NCBI GenBank assembly: GCA_035252905.1
Contig: DATFCQ010000200.1
Span: 1-23,353, forward strand
Length of the DNA stretch: 23,353 nucleotides
Reading direction: 5' to 3'
Source of the DNA: AP-15 sp035252905
GTDB lineage: Bacteria; Pseudomonadota; Alphaproteobacteria; ATCC43930; CGMCC-115725
Made by a program: the position numbers and the translations under genes. The first letter of the stretch is position 1. Every line of letters begins with the position of its first letter. Shown piece by piece: positions 13,797 through 23,302 of the stretch. The notes beneath the pieces were generated by a model. The model saw only the letters and a list, made by a program, of their open reading frames with translations. It made no database searches and was not told the origin of the DNA.

Positions 13797-14247
13797 GCGC
13801 GTGCTCCTTCTCACAGAGAGATCATCGTGCACGCAAAGGCGTACTCCGCGTCCTCGCCGACGACAACATCTCGGGCATCCGCCCCCCACGCTTTCACCGG
13901 CCCATGCTTTCACCGGAATGTGTGCCGAAAGCACGAAGCTGACGATCGCCCGGCCCCTCCTGATTGATGTTTACACGCACGCGAAAGCCGTTACCTTGCT
14001 GGATATCCTCAGGCAGGATGTCCATTTCGGTCTTCCGACTTCGATCAGGATATCATGCTGGAGCCAGCCCGAACAGTTTATCCAATGGTGTCCGACCGTT
14101 TTTGAGGGCCGCTTCCGGTGATGCGGACATCTTAAGTTTTGACCGCCAAGGTCAGCTATCGGCGGAGAGCGGGCCCTCCTCCCCAGGTGTCGAATGACAA
14201 CAATGCGCCGATCCCGGACATTCGCACGATCGAGACCGAGCCGCCGA
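13797..14247. other. Intergenic region without a supported gene
   Basis: This 451-bp stretch should hold the promoter of the cupin transcript. No frame gives a recognisable protein. TCGAATGACAACAATGCGCC near 14189 closely resembles TCGAATGACGGCGATGCGCC near 2928, perhaps another short repeat. Nothing else is clear. Confidence 0.4.
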
Positions 14248-16226
14248 TCACAGCTCATCGAGCAGCGCCCTCGCCTCCTTCAGATCGGCGGTATCGAACC
14301 CCTCAGTGAACCAGCCATAGAGCGGCGCGAGCAGATCGCGCGCTTCAGCCCGCCGGCCCTTTTCGCTCCAGAGTCGGGCGAGGCTTGTCGCGGCACGCAA
14401 TTCGTAGGCCTTTGCCTGCTGCCGTCGTGCGACGCGCAGCGCCTCTTCGAGGGCGATCTGGCTTTTCGGTCGAGTCCAGCCTGCAACCCGGCGGCGGGCC
14501 GTTGCGCCACTTGCGCGATCAGGTCGTAGCCGAACTCGCGCCTGACGACCGCGCCGATCTGCGCGACCTCCTTGGCAAGCGGCCCGAGCCGGTCGAAGCG
14601 CGCGATCAGCAAGGCATGAAGGCGGTGGGGATTGCCAGGCCCGGCAGCGGGCTCACCGCCAATACTGTGGCGACGCGGTCGGTACGCTCGCCGCTTTCGA
14701 GCACCGCTTTGGTCAGCTCTTCAACAAACAGCGGCACGCCGTCGGCGCGCAGGACGATCTCGCGCGACAGGCTGGCATCGCCAGCGAGTCCCTTGACCAA
14801 GGCCGCGCCGTCGCGCCCGCCGAGCCGGTTCAATGCCAGCATCGTCACATGGGGCTGGCCGCTCCAGGCGTGCTGGAACTCGGGGCGGAAGGTGACAACG
14901 AGCAGGACCGGCATTCGCGATACCCGGTCGAGCGTCAGGTCGAGCAATTCGCGCGAGGATGGGTCGATCCAATGTGCGTCCTCGAACACCATCAGCACGG
15001 GCCGGCTGCGCGCCAGAGCTTCGAGCTGATGCAGCAGTGCTTCAAACAGCCTCTCGCGCTTACGCTGCGAGCTGAGGTTGAGATCGGTCACCGAATTCGG
15101 TAACGACAGCAGTTCGGCCGTATCGCCGCGCGCAATCCCGGCGGCATGTTCAAGCTGGATGATGAACGGGTAAAGTGCGCTAGTGCGCTGTCCTGGTGGT
15201 GCGGAGAGCAGAAACAACGCAGTCGCGTGTGCGGCTCGCCCGCGATGCGTTGCGACAGCGCCGCGGTCAGACGCGATTTGCCGATCCCCGGCTCCCCCGA
15301 GACCAGTACGACCGGCCCTCGCCGGCCTTCGCCTGATCCCAGCGCCGCAGCAACAGGGCGAGCTCTTCGTCGCGTCCAACCAGAGGCGTCGTCTCGGAGC
15401 GCAACGCCTCGAAGCGGCTGACGACGCCGCTCTCGCCGAGAACCCGCCAGGCGCGCTGCGGCTCGGCAAAGCCGGAGAGCTGCCGCGCTCCCAGATCTTC
15501 GAGGTCGAATAAGGCGCCGACCAGACGGCGCGTACTCGCGGCGATGATGACCGCATCCGGCTCGGCCAGGTTTTGCAGACGGGCGGCGAGGTTCGGCGTC
15601 TCACCGACGACCGATTGCTCCTGTGCCGAGCCCTCGCCGATCAGATCGCTGACGACGACCAGCTCGGTGGCGATGCCGATGCGCGCCTGCAGCTTGACGG
15701 ATCTGATATCAAGGCGCCGGACAGCGTCGATCACGCCCAGCCCGGCGCGGACCGCCCGCTCGGCATCGTCCTCATGGGCCTGCGGATAGCCGAAATAGAT
15801 CAGCATACCATCGCCCATGTATTTGGCGACAAAACCGTCGAGGCTGCGGACGGCCTCGGCGACAGCGCGGTGATAGGCGGCGATGACCTCGCGCAGATCC
15901 TCGGGATCGAGCCGTGCAGAGAGCGCCGTCGAGCCGACGAGGTCGCAGAACATGACCGTGAGCTGCCGCCGCTCGGCGTCGCTCCTCGGCGCGAGTGTTG
16001 CGGTCGTTTCGGCCTGCGGTCCCGATGCATCGGCCATGGGCGAGGGAGCGCCCAAGGCGGCGATGGCATCCAGCAACTTGCGCCGGTGGCCGACCGCTGC
16101 AACACCAATCTCCCGGAGGTCATCCGATGTCAGCTTCAGCAGCACCTCCCAGTTGATCGCGTTGTCGCGGAAGGCCGGCACATAGCGCTCAAGACCCAAA
16201 CTCTGCAGCCACGCCTCTACGTCCAT
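14248..16226 (-). pseudogene. Decayed class III adenylate cyclase with SAM and AAA-ATPase/TPR regions
   Basis: The minus strand encodes in order a SAM-like domain (MDVEAWLQSLGLERYVPAF), a class III nucleotide cyclase domain (TVMFCDLVGSTALS, MGDGMLIYFGYPQAHEDD, VVGETPNLAARLQ) and an AAA-type ATPase with Walker A (SGEPGIGKSR) and Walker B-like VLMVFEDAHWIDP. A C-terminal stretch follows (RATSLARLWSEKG-like, then YGWFTEGFDTADLKEARALL) ending at 14248. Intact relatives run to about 1000 or more residues. Here the frame breaks near 15313 (one base lost before Walker A), at 15174-15189 (8-bp AGTGCGCT tandem duplication) and near 14620. The TPR-like region is then joined out of frame near 14476 after a large internal deletion. 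No single product longer than about 330 residues can be made, although the N-terminal SAM-cyclase part (16226 to about 15267) remains open. Confidence 0.85.
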
Positions 16227-16428
16227 GCGGTGTTCCTCGGCTCCGCGGAGAGGCAGCTCCACGCGTTCCAGGATATCGCTCTGCCCGTCGGCCTGCCAGC
16301 GGCAGGGATAAAATGAATGCCAGTATAAGATCGTAGGATCGTAGCTCCATCAGGCCATGACCGCTTTTGCGGCTCGGGCATCGCAGGTCGGGCAAATCGG
16401 CAACGGAGTTCCCCACTCCGCGCCGACT

Positions 16429-16554
16429 TACCCCTTGCCATCGATCTCTCCGGCGGAGCAGAACATGCTGCTCGCGGCGCGGGCGCTGGGGCTCAAAACG
16501 ACATTGACGACGCTCTATCCGGCCTACGAAATAGTCCGCGGATGGGAGGGATGA
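16429..16554 (+). pseudogene. Nitroreductase-family remnant
   Basis: The plus strand reads PSISPAEQNMLLAARALGLK, then TTLTTLYPAYE before running into unrelated sequence and a stop. The pattern PAxQNxLLAARALGLGxxLTT is typical of the FMN-binding core of nitroreductases. Only about 35 residues remain, with neither the N-terminal nor the C-terminal half. It lies between the decayed cyclase gene and an exported-protein operon, in a stretch of broken genes. Confidence 0.5.
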
Positions 16555-16621
16555 TCCGTAAAAGTTCTGATCAGAGAGATCTGGTATGAGGCCGAGATGG
16601 AATAACAAAAAAGTCAATCAC

Positions 16622-16650
16622 TTATCGAGTCAACTTGCATTTATTATGCT
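16622..16650 (+). promoter_or_regulatory. Candidate promoter for the exported-protein operon
   Basis: An AT-rich stretch unusual for this window (about 16600-16655) contains TTATCG (16622-16627) and, 17 bp on, TATGCT (16645-16650). It lies about 75 bp before the next start codon. Hexamers are imperfect. Confidence 0.3.
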
Positions 16651-16725
16651 TTAGAGGTACTCTGTGGGCTCAACCAGACGCGCCGCGTGTCTCGCGAGAT
16701 AGAACCTGGGTTGGGAGGCTTGGCT

Positions 16726-17175
16726 ATGAAAGCACTCATCCTATTTTACGCGGTTTTCCTGGTATTGGGGACCGCCGCCGTCAATGCCGCGCCGGGCAAC
16801 GGGTGCGATCAAATTGAGCAGCGAATCAACGATGTCTCGGCAACAATCGATCAAAACGCGACAGCTTATTGGATGCATCGGGCGAACTTTGTGGACCTTA
16901 TATATGGCCCCTCAAGCGAGGTCGTTCCGAACGCCCGGGCACTCGCGGAGCAAGAGAAAGCCGAAGCAAATTCATTAAAGGCCGGGATGCCGAACAATTT
17001 GGCGAGCCTCAAGGGTCTCGCCATCGCGGCAGAGGCGCAAAATTGTCCTGCCCAACTGCCGGCAATAGCGGAACCGAGGATCAAACTCGCGAAGCGAGTG
17101 AACTTTGATCAATTTCCGCCTGAGGAATCTCTCGAGGAGGCGACCACTCCAGGACCGCACCGAATGCCGCACTAG
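16726..17175 (+). CDS. Exported protein of unknown function
   Basis: The 149-residue product starts with a clear signal peptide (MKALILFYAVFLVLGTAAVN, cleavage likely after NAA). The mature part is about 125 residues, mostly helical and charged, with two cysteines (one in GNGCDQIEQRI, one in AQNCPAQLP) that could form a periplasmic disulfide. The C-terminus is rich in Pro, Glu and Thr. I recognise no family. The ATG at 16726 has GGGAGG ten bases upstream; a longer frame from 16687 would hide the signal peptide. It is followed after 18 bp by the large exported multidomain protein in the same direction, so the two are likely cotranscribed and may work together outside the cytoplasm. Confidence 0.65.
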   Translation: MKALILFYAVFLVLGTAAVNAAPGNGCDQIEQRINDVSATIDQNATAYWMHRANFVDLIYGPSSEVVPNARALAEQEKAEANSLKAGMPNNLASLKGLAIAAEAQNCPAQLPAIAEPRIKLAKRVNFDQFPPEESLEEATTPGPHRMPH

Positions 17176-17193
17176 GCGCACGGGGAGGCAGCG

Positions 17194-20100
17194 ATGCGAA
17201 TTTTGCTGACGGCAATATTTTTCCTGACGGCCGCGGTCAACGCTGCGTTGGCGCAAAACCCACCCAACGCGATCGTCGCCGAGAATCTGAATCCGGGCAC
17301 TCCCCAGAGCGTGTGGGATGACGGCGGGCCGGGCTCGACAACGCTGCTGGGCTTCACGACCGACATCAGCGTCAATCACGGTTCTACGGTCTATTTCAAG
17401 ATCCAATCTGGTACGAATAACTGGAAAATCGACATTTATCGGCTCGGCTATTACCAGGGGAACGGCGCGCGGCTAATCACGACGATCAACATGAACCACG
17501 CGCAAAGTCAGCCGGCTCCGATCACCGATGCGACGACCGGCTTGGTGGATGCCGGCAATTGGTCGGTCACGGCGTCATGGGCTGTGCCTGCCACTGCGGT
17601 CTCCGGCGTCTATCTCGCCCACCTCGTCGATCTGAATAATACCAGCAACGAGAACCAGATTCCGTTTATCGTTCGCGCCGATGAGTCGACCAGCGACATC
17701 CTGTTTCAGACCTCGGACATGACATGGCACGCCTACAACGGCTGGGGCGGCGCCAATCTTTACGGCGGTAACGGCCCCGGCGGGGATTCGTCTCCCGGCC
17801 GCGCCTATAAGGTAAGTTACAACAGACCGTTCGGCACCCGTGATAGCATCGGGACTTACGCCGGTTGGCAGGATTTTCTTTTCGGCGCCGAATTCGCAGC
17901 AATATTCTGGCTGGAACAGAATGGCTACGACGTCTCCTACATCGCCGGGGTCGACGTCGCGCGCAATCCTAATTTGCTGCACCAGCACAAGATCTTCACA
18001 TCCACCGGTCATGATGAGTATTGGGACACGACCGCGCGGGCAAATATAGTAGCGGCGCGCGGGGCCGGCCTCAATCTTGTCTTCATGAGCGGCAATGAAG
18101 TCTATTGGAAGACCCGCTGGGAGCCGAGCATCGACGGTAGCAACACGCCTTATCGCACGCTCGTTTGCTACAAAGAGACGCGGTACAACGCCCCGCTCGA
18201 CCCTCTCGACGCAAGCCCGACCTGGACCTGGACCGGGACGTGGCGCGACCCGCGGTTCAGCCCCCCGGCGGACGGAGGAAAACCCGAAAACAGTTTAACC
18301 GGCACGATATTTCAGGTGGATTCGTGGCGCTCCGATGCGATCCAGGTCCCCTATCCGATGAGCACATTGCGGTTCTGGCGCAATACGCCGGACGTCTCTA
18401 AGCTGACATCCGGTCAGACCTGGACCCTTACACAAAACTATCTCGGTTATGAATGGGATGCATCGCCGGACAACGGCTTTGCCCCTGCAGGTCTGATCGA
18501 CCTGTCATCGACGACGCTGGCTGTGAACACATACCTGCTCGATTACGGCTCAACGGTCGGCAACGACACAGCGACGCACAATCTGACTTTATATCGGGAT
18601 CCGACCATCGGCGCCCTCGTGTTCGGCGCCGGAACCGTTTTCTGGTCGTGGGGGTTGAGTGCCGAGCATGACGGGCCGCCCACACCGACCGATCCGGACG
18701 TCCAGCAAGCGATGGTGAACCTGTTCGCTGACATGGGTGTGCAACCAGAAACGTTGCAGTCGGGACTGGTCGCTGCAAGCAAATCGACGGACACCACGCC
18801 TCCCACCTCTTCGATCTCGACGCCCGCCAACGGCGCAGGCTTCGTGGAAGGCCAGCCGGTCGTGATCAGCGGCGTTGCCAGTGACGCCGGCGGCCAGGTC
18901 GCCGGTGTGCAAGTGTCGGTGGACGGCGGCTCGACCTGGTTCAGAGCGTCCGGCACAACAAATTGGACCTACACCTGGAATGCCGCAGCGGGATCGCATA
19001 CAATCCAGTCCCGTGCGACCGACGACAGCCTCAATACGGAAACGCCGCGGCCCGGGATCAGCATCAACGTAGCGGCGGGTTCAAATTTGTTTGGAACAAC
19101 GGCTGTCCCGGATAGCCAAACCGCTTCGGATTTGAATTCGGTCGAACTTGGGGTCAAGTTTTCATCTTCGAGCTCAGGGACCGTCACGGGCATGCGTTTC
19201 TGGAAAGATTCGATAAACACCGGCACCCACACCGCGAGTATGTGGAGCTCGACGGGACAATTGCTCGCCAGCACGACCTTCACCAACGAGACGGCGAGCG
19301 GCTGGCAAGAGGTCCTATTCCCACAACCCGTGCAGATCACGGCGGGCACGACCTACGTCGTCTCCTATCACACCGATCTAGACTATTCCGCGAGCGACGG
19401 TTATTTCGGTACGTCACAGAGCAACAGCCCACTGACCGCTCCCGTCAATGCGGGCGTTTATGCCTATAACAGCTCCCCCGTCTTCCCATCCAATACTTAC
19501 ATGTCCGATAACTACTGGATTGACGTCCTGTTCGCCGCACAGTCGGGACCTGTCCCGCCTGCGATAACCAGTCCGTCGGCGGCCAGCGGCAGCGTCGGTG
19601 CCGCGTTCAGCTACCAGATCACGGCAACTAACAATCCAACGAGCTTCAATGCAACGGGTCTGCCCGGTGGGCTATCGGTCAACACGACAACCGGTCTCAT
19701 CTCCGGAACGCCGACGGCAGCCGGCAATTTCAATGTCACGATCAGCGCCACCAACTCAGCAGGGACAGGCTCCGCCACATTGGCTCTGAGCATAGTGACC
19801 TCAGGGTCGACTGCAAGCCTGTTCAGCCCCAGTACCACACCGAGCATCGTGACGGTCAGCGACCCTAGCGCCGTTACTCTCGGGGTCAAGTTTCAGGCTT
19901 CGACAAATGGCAAGATCACCGCTATCCGCTTCTATAAGGGTCCGCAGAACACCGGCACGCACATAGGCGCTGTCTGGAGTACCTCTGGCACCCTGCTCGC
20001 CAGCGCTACCTTCAGCAACGAGACGGCGAGCGGTTGGCAGCAGGTCAATTTACCGAGTCCCGTCAACGTCACGGCGAACACCACTTACATCGTCTCATAC

Positions 20101-20295
20101 CATACGAACGTCGGAGAGTATTCGGCCAACGGCAACTACTTCGGCGGCGCCTATACAAACGGGCCGTTGACTGCGCCGGCGAGCTCATCGAGCGGCGGTA
20201 ACGGGGTTTATGCCTATGGCAGCTCAAACCTCTTCCCGAACAACACCTACAACGCCAACAACTATTGGGTCGATATCGTCTTCACGGTTCAATAG
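17194..20295 (+). CDS. Large exported protein: N,N-dimethylformamidase-like domain with Ig-like and two DUF4082 domains
   Basis: This 1033-residue protein has a signal peptide (MRILLTAIFFLTAAVNAALA). Residues about 30-525 resemble the large subunit of N,N-dimethylformamidase. They include YRLGYYQGNGAR, DMTWHAYNGWGG, STGHDEYWD (272-277 around Tyr276) and SGNEVYWKTRW (Tyr304). In the characterised amidase two Tyr and a Glu bind the iron, and Tyr276 and Tyr304 lie in what I take to be the equivalent segments. Then come an Ig-like domain (about 540-628), a DUF4082 domain (630-784), a putative-Ig domain (788-869) and a second DUF4082 domain (875-1033). The DUF4082 copies share ETASGWQ and NNYWVDI-type endings. 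It has no anchor, so it is secreted or periplasmic. DUF4082 and Ig modules often accompany surface or carbohydrate-binding proteins. GGGGAGG precedes the start; the 149-residue gene lies upstream. Confidence 0.8.
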   Translation: MRILLTAIFFLTAAVNAALAQNPPNAIVAENLNPGTPQSVWDDGGPGSTTLLGFTTDISVNHGSTVYFKIQSGTNNWKIDIYRLGYYQGNGARLITTINMNHAQSQPAPITDATTGLVDAGNWSVTASWAVPATAVSGVYLAHLVDLNNTSNENQIPFIVRADESTSDILFQTSDMTWHAYNGWGGANLYGGNGPGGDSSPGRAYKVSYNRPFGTRDSIGTYAGWQDFLFGAEFAAIFWLEQNGYDVSYIAGVDVARNPNLLHQHKIFTSTGHDEYWDTTARANIVAARGAGLNLVFMSGNEVYWKTRWEPSIDGSNTPYRTLVCYKETRYNAPLDPLDASPTWTWTGTWRDPRFSPPADGGKPENSLTGTIFQVDSWRSDAIQVPYPMSTLRFWRNTPDVSKLTSGQTWTLTQNYLGYEWDASPDNGFAPAGLIDLSSTTLAVNTYLLDYGSTVGNDTATHNLTLYRDPTIGALVFGAGTVFWSWGLSAEHDGPPTPTDPDVQQAMVNLFADMGVQPETLQSGLVAASKSTDTTPPTSSISTPANGAGFVEGQPVVISGVASDAGGQVAGVQVSVDGGSTWFRASGTTNWTYTWNAAAGSHTIQSRATDDSLNTETPRPGISINVAAGSNLFGTTAVPDSQTASDLNSVELGVKFSSSSSGTVTGMRFWKDSINTGTHTASMWSSTGQLLASTTFTNETASGWQEVLFPQPVQITAGTTYVVSYHTDLDYSASDGYFGTSQSNSPLTAPVNAGVYAYNSSPVFPSNTYMSDNYWIDVLFAAQSGPVPPAITSPSAASGSVGAAFSYQITATNNPTSFNATGLPGGLSVNTTTGLISGTPTAAGNFNVTISATNSAGTGSATLALSIVTSGSTASLFSPSTTPSIVTVSDPSAVTLGVKFQASTNGKITAIRFYKGPQNTGTHIGAVWSTSGTLLASATFSNETASGWQQVNLPSPVNVTANTTYIVSYHTNVGEYSANGNYFGGAYTNGPLTAPASSSSGGNGVYAYGSSNLFPNNTYNANNYWVDIVFTVQ

Positions 20296-21026
20296 CGCGA
20301 TATGAAACGACAGCGCACAACGGTATTTACGCGGACGGTGCGGGCGAGATGAGGTTGGCGGCAAGCTCGTGCGCGTCTGTCTAGTCAGTCTTCGCCAACG
20401 GGACGCAACGCGAACAGTCGTCCCAAATCGGCAATTCGACCGGCTCGCCAAGGAGATGGCGCGTTCCGAATGACGGCATCGCCGTGCCAAGTCATGAATG
20501 CAGCAGGAGAAACTGACGCCATAGGCGAGGTACATTTTAGCGTTAACGTTCCGTCGCGTGCTTCTCGCAACAGTACCGCCTTGACCTCTATCTGCAATTA
20601 TGTCAAAATCTATACGCGAGTGAATTATTATTAAGCTGGCCCGGCTCATCTTGAATCGTACCAGGTGAGAGCCGCCTATCTGGATAAATGCAGCTTCTCC
20701 GATGAATGACGGCCGATCGCGGCCTCTCCGACTGCCTCTCGGGCCAAGGCGAAGGTCGGAGAAGGGGCATAGCCCGCCGTGGGCAGTTGGGCTTCGCCTG
20801 ACCCGGGCGCCAGCACAACGGTTCCTTCGCGCGTCCTCCGGAGCAGCTTTGGCCTGCAACCCTGCGACAGCCTGGACGCGGCAGCAACCGTTCCGCTGTG
20901 GCGCAAACCCCGAGGCCCAGCCGAGCAGGCTCGCTCCACTGGCGCCGGCGTCTTCGCACCCATCAGCCGTCAGTACGCCCACGCTGCGCCCTCGGTGCAC
21001 GGGGGGCTTGCGATGGGCTTTGTGCG
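20296..21026. other. Intergenic region of about 730 bp without a supported gene
   Basis: Long open frames exist here on the minus strand, but they are Arg/Gly/Ala-rich, show no family resemblance, have no ribosome site and cross the end of the neighbouring amidohydrolase gene in another frame. The segment from about 20740 to 21000 looks like non-coding GC-rich intergenic DNA. An AT-rich patch (about 20595-20640) could hold a promoter. I see no terminator after the large exported-protein gene. Confidence 0.4.
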
Positions 21027-22151
21027 TCAGTTCAGGCCGTAGAAGGCCATCGCGCCGCCGGCCAGGACGCCGTGCTGCGTCGCGGGCGAGGTGCCCTTCA
21101 GCCGCTCGCGCACCATGGCGGGTGCGCCGGGAAAGAAACCGTCGGGATGCGGATAGTCGGTCGCCCACAGGATCTTCTTGGGGCCGATGAAGTCCGCGAG
21201 CACCTGGAGGCTGGTTTCGACCGGCTCGAACGAAATCCAGCAGTTGCGCTGGAAGAGTTCGCTCGGCCGCGTCTTTAGGCTGGAATCGTTGAAAAACTGA
21301 TCGTCAAAATGCCGGTCCATACGGTCGAGCCACGGCGCGATCCAACCGCCGCCCGACTCCAGAAAGGCGATGCGGATCTTCGGGTGCCGCTCGCACACCC
21401 CGCCCCAGATCACCGCGAGACAGGCCAGCATCATCTCCATCGTGTGCGAGACGATGTGCTTGGCGGCGCGGCTCTCGAAGCGGTCGACACCGACTGTCGG
21501 CATGCCGCTCGAACCTCCTTCATGGAACCCGATCGACATGTCGAGATCCTCGGCCGCGGCCCAGAACGGCTCGTAATCGGGATGGTCGATCATCTTGTTG
21601 TTATAGGGGTTGGGCCGCAGAAAGGCGCCCTTGAAGCCGAGCTCCTGGCGCGCAAAGCGCATTTCCTCGATCGCATGAGCCACCGACTGCATGGGCAGCA
21701 TCGCCACCCCGAACAGCCGATCGGGATAGGGCTTGCAGTAATCAGCCAGCCAGCGGTTATAGGCGCGGCACAGCGCGGCCGAGAGGTCGGGGTCGTTGAC
21801 GGCGCCGGCAAACAGCCCGACGCTCGGATAGAGAAAGGCGGCGTCGATCCCGTCGAGATCCATGTCGGGGATGCGCTTGTGCGGGTCGAACCCGCCGGGG
21901 CGGCCTTCCTCATATTTCAGCTCGGTCGCCTTGACGGCGCCCTGGCGCGCGCCGATCCCGCCGATGCTGCCAAAACCGCGCTGCGGGTCTCCGGCCGCGC
22001 GCTCTTCGATAATCAAGCGGCGCTTGCCGTCCTTGTCCTCGACGAGGCGCGGCGCGCGATCGCGGAATTTCGGGTCGGTGTATTGTTGCCACAGCTCGAA
22101 CGGCTCCAGGATGTGTCCGTCGGCGTCGATCACGTGGTAGGTGCGGCTCAT
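21027..22151 (-). CDS. Amidohydrolase-family (amidohydro_2) metal-dependent hydrolase
   Basis: The 374-residue product is a TIM-barrel amidohydrolase of the group that includes aromatic decarboxylases such as LigW and ACMSD. The N-terminal metal motif is VIDADGHILEP (Asp9, His13). Further on are GFHEGGSSG, IVSHTMEMM (metal-site His), LESGGGWIAPWLDRMD and WATDYPHPDG (catalytic Asp and His). All positions expected for the one-metal site are present, and length is normal. The ATG at 22151 has a GGGAAG site; a longer frame from 22292 adds an unlikely leader. It is cytoplasmic. It could hydrolyse a C-N bond or decarboxylate a carboxylic acid; sequence does not decide. It is divergent from the amidase gene across 278 bp, which suggests a shared degradative role. 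Confidence 0.82.
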   Translation of the reverse strand: MSRTYHVIDADGHILEPFELWQQYTDPKFRDRAPRLVEDKDGKRRLIIEERAAGDPQRGFGSIGGIGARQGAVKATELKYEEGRPGGFDPHKRIPDMDLDGIDAAFLYPSVGLFAGAVNDPDLSAALCRAYNRWLADYCKPYPDRLFGVAMLPMQSVAHAIEEMRFARQELGFKGAFLRPNPYNNKMIDHPDYEPFWAAAEDLDMSIGFHEGGSSGMPTVGVDRFESRAAKHIVSHTMEMMLACLAVIWGGVCERHPKIRIAFLESGGGWIAPWLDRMDRHFDDQFFNDSSLKTRPSELFQRNCWISFEPVETSLQVLADFIGPKKILWATDYPHPDGFFPGAPAMVRERLKGTSPATQHGVLAGGAMAFYGLN

Positions 22152-22429
22152 CAGGCTTCCCTTCCGGACGAAACTGGCGGCTGTCCGCATCCTAACGCGG
22201 CCGCATTCGGCGCGCGAGCCTGAACGTCGTTCGGAATGCAGAACGGGAATCTGCCGGCGACTGGCGGCGCACGGCAGCCCCCGGCCCGACATTGCGCACT
22301 GATCGCATCCGCCGCTGAATTACTTATAGTCCTTGCGTTCAGTGGCGCAAATCTACGATCCCTTAGCAGACCTTCCGGGCTGGATCTGCCAAACTACCCT
22401 CCACCGTCATTGCGACGATGAGGACTGTC

Positions 22430-23239
22430 ATGACCACGAGAGCCGCGTCATTCCCGATCGAGGAGACGTCGATCGCGGCGTTGCACGCTGCCTATGTGAG
22501 CGGTCGGGCGACCGCGGTATCGGTCTGCCAAGCGCATCTCGACCGGATTGCGGCGTATGACCGCAAAGGCCCGGCTCTGGGAGCGATCATTATCATCAAC
22601 CCGGACGCGTTGGCGGACGCGGCCTCGCTCGATGCTGCGCTCGCTTCGACTGGCAAGCTGGCAGGTCCCTTGCACGGCATCCCGGTCCTGGTAAAAGACA
22701 ATTACGACGTGGCTGGTTTGCAAACGACTGGCGGTTCGGCCGCGCTGCTGGGCTGGATCCCCGCGAGGGATGCCGCGGTGATCGCCAGGATCAGGGCCGC
22801 GAGTGGAATCGTCCTCGCCAAAACGACCATGTCCGAATGGGCGCGCGGCGGAACGGACAACATCAATTCCGTGCTCCCCGGTTTTGCGCGTAATCCCTAC
22901 AACACCGCCTATGCGACCGGCGGATCGTCGGGTGGCACGGGATCGGGGCTCGCCGCAAGCTTTGGTGTTGTGGGCCTTGGGTCCGATACCTTTGGCTCGA
23001 TCCGGAATCCCGCCTCCAACAATGCCGTTGTTGGTCTGCGCACGAGTTGGGCGTTGGTTTCGCGTGCCGGCATGATTGGGCTTTACGACAAGCGCGACAC
23101 TGCTGGTCCGATGGCCCGCACCGTCACCGACCTCCTCCGACTGCTTGACGTTATCGCCGGTGTCGATTCGGCGGACCCAGCGACCGCGGAGGCGGATGGC
23201 AAGGTTCCGCCGACTTATACCAACCTGAATGGTTGTTGA
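22430..23239 (+). pseudogene. Amidase-signature enzyme, truncated after about half its length
   Basis: The 269 codons encode the N-terminal half of an amidase-signature hydrolase. The Ser-cisSer-Lys triad is complete: Lys89 in GIPVLVKDNYDVAG, cis-Ser166 in ATGGSSGGTGSG and nucleophile Ser190 in GSDTFGSIRNPAS. AGPMARTVTDLLRLLDV follows. Normal members have about 450-520 residues; this one ends with PTYTNLNGC and a TGA at 23237-23239. Beyond that no frame continues the amidase, and within 65 bp an IS630-type transposase gene starts. The best reading is interruption by the insertion sequence. The active site is present but the fold is likely incomplete, so the product is probably inactive. The ATG at 22430 follows GAGGA. 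Confidence 0.8.
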
Positions 23240-23302
23240 CCGATAAGGCGGGTGACCTCAGAAAGGGTTGCGGAACAGACCGAGCGTGTGGTGAGGATGA
23301 CG

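Noticed and set aside
13461..13934. Longer N-terminus for the cupin (start at 13934)
   Set aside because: The extra 46 residues are Arg/Gly/Cys-rich without similarity, and a strong GAAGGAG site marks the start at 13796.
20385..20597. A 70-codon minus-strand frame with fairly normal composition
   Set aside because: It has only a TTG start, no ribosome site and no recognisable family; it cannot be supported.
20224..21168. A 314-codon open frame on the minus strand
   Set aside because: It overlaps both the end of the large exported-protein gene and the amidohydrolase gene in other frames, has an Arg-rich low-complexity composition and no ribosome site.
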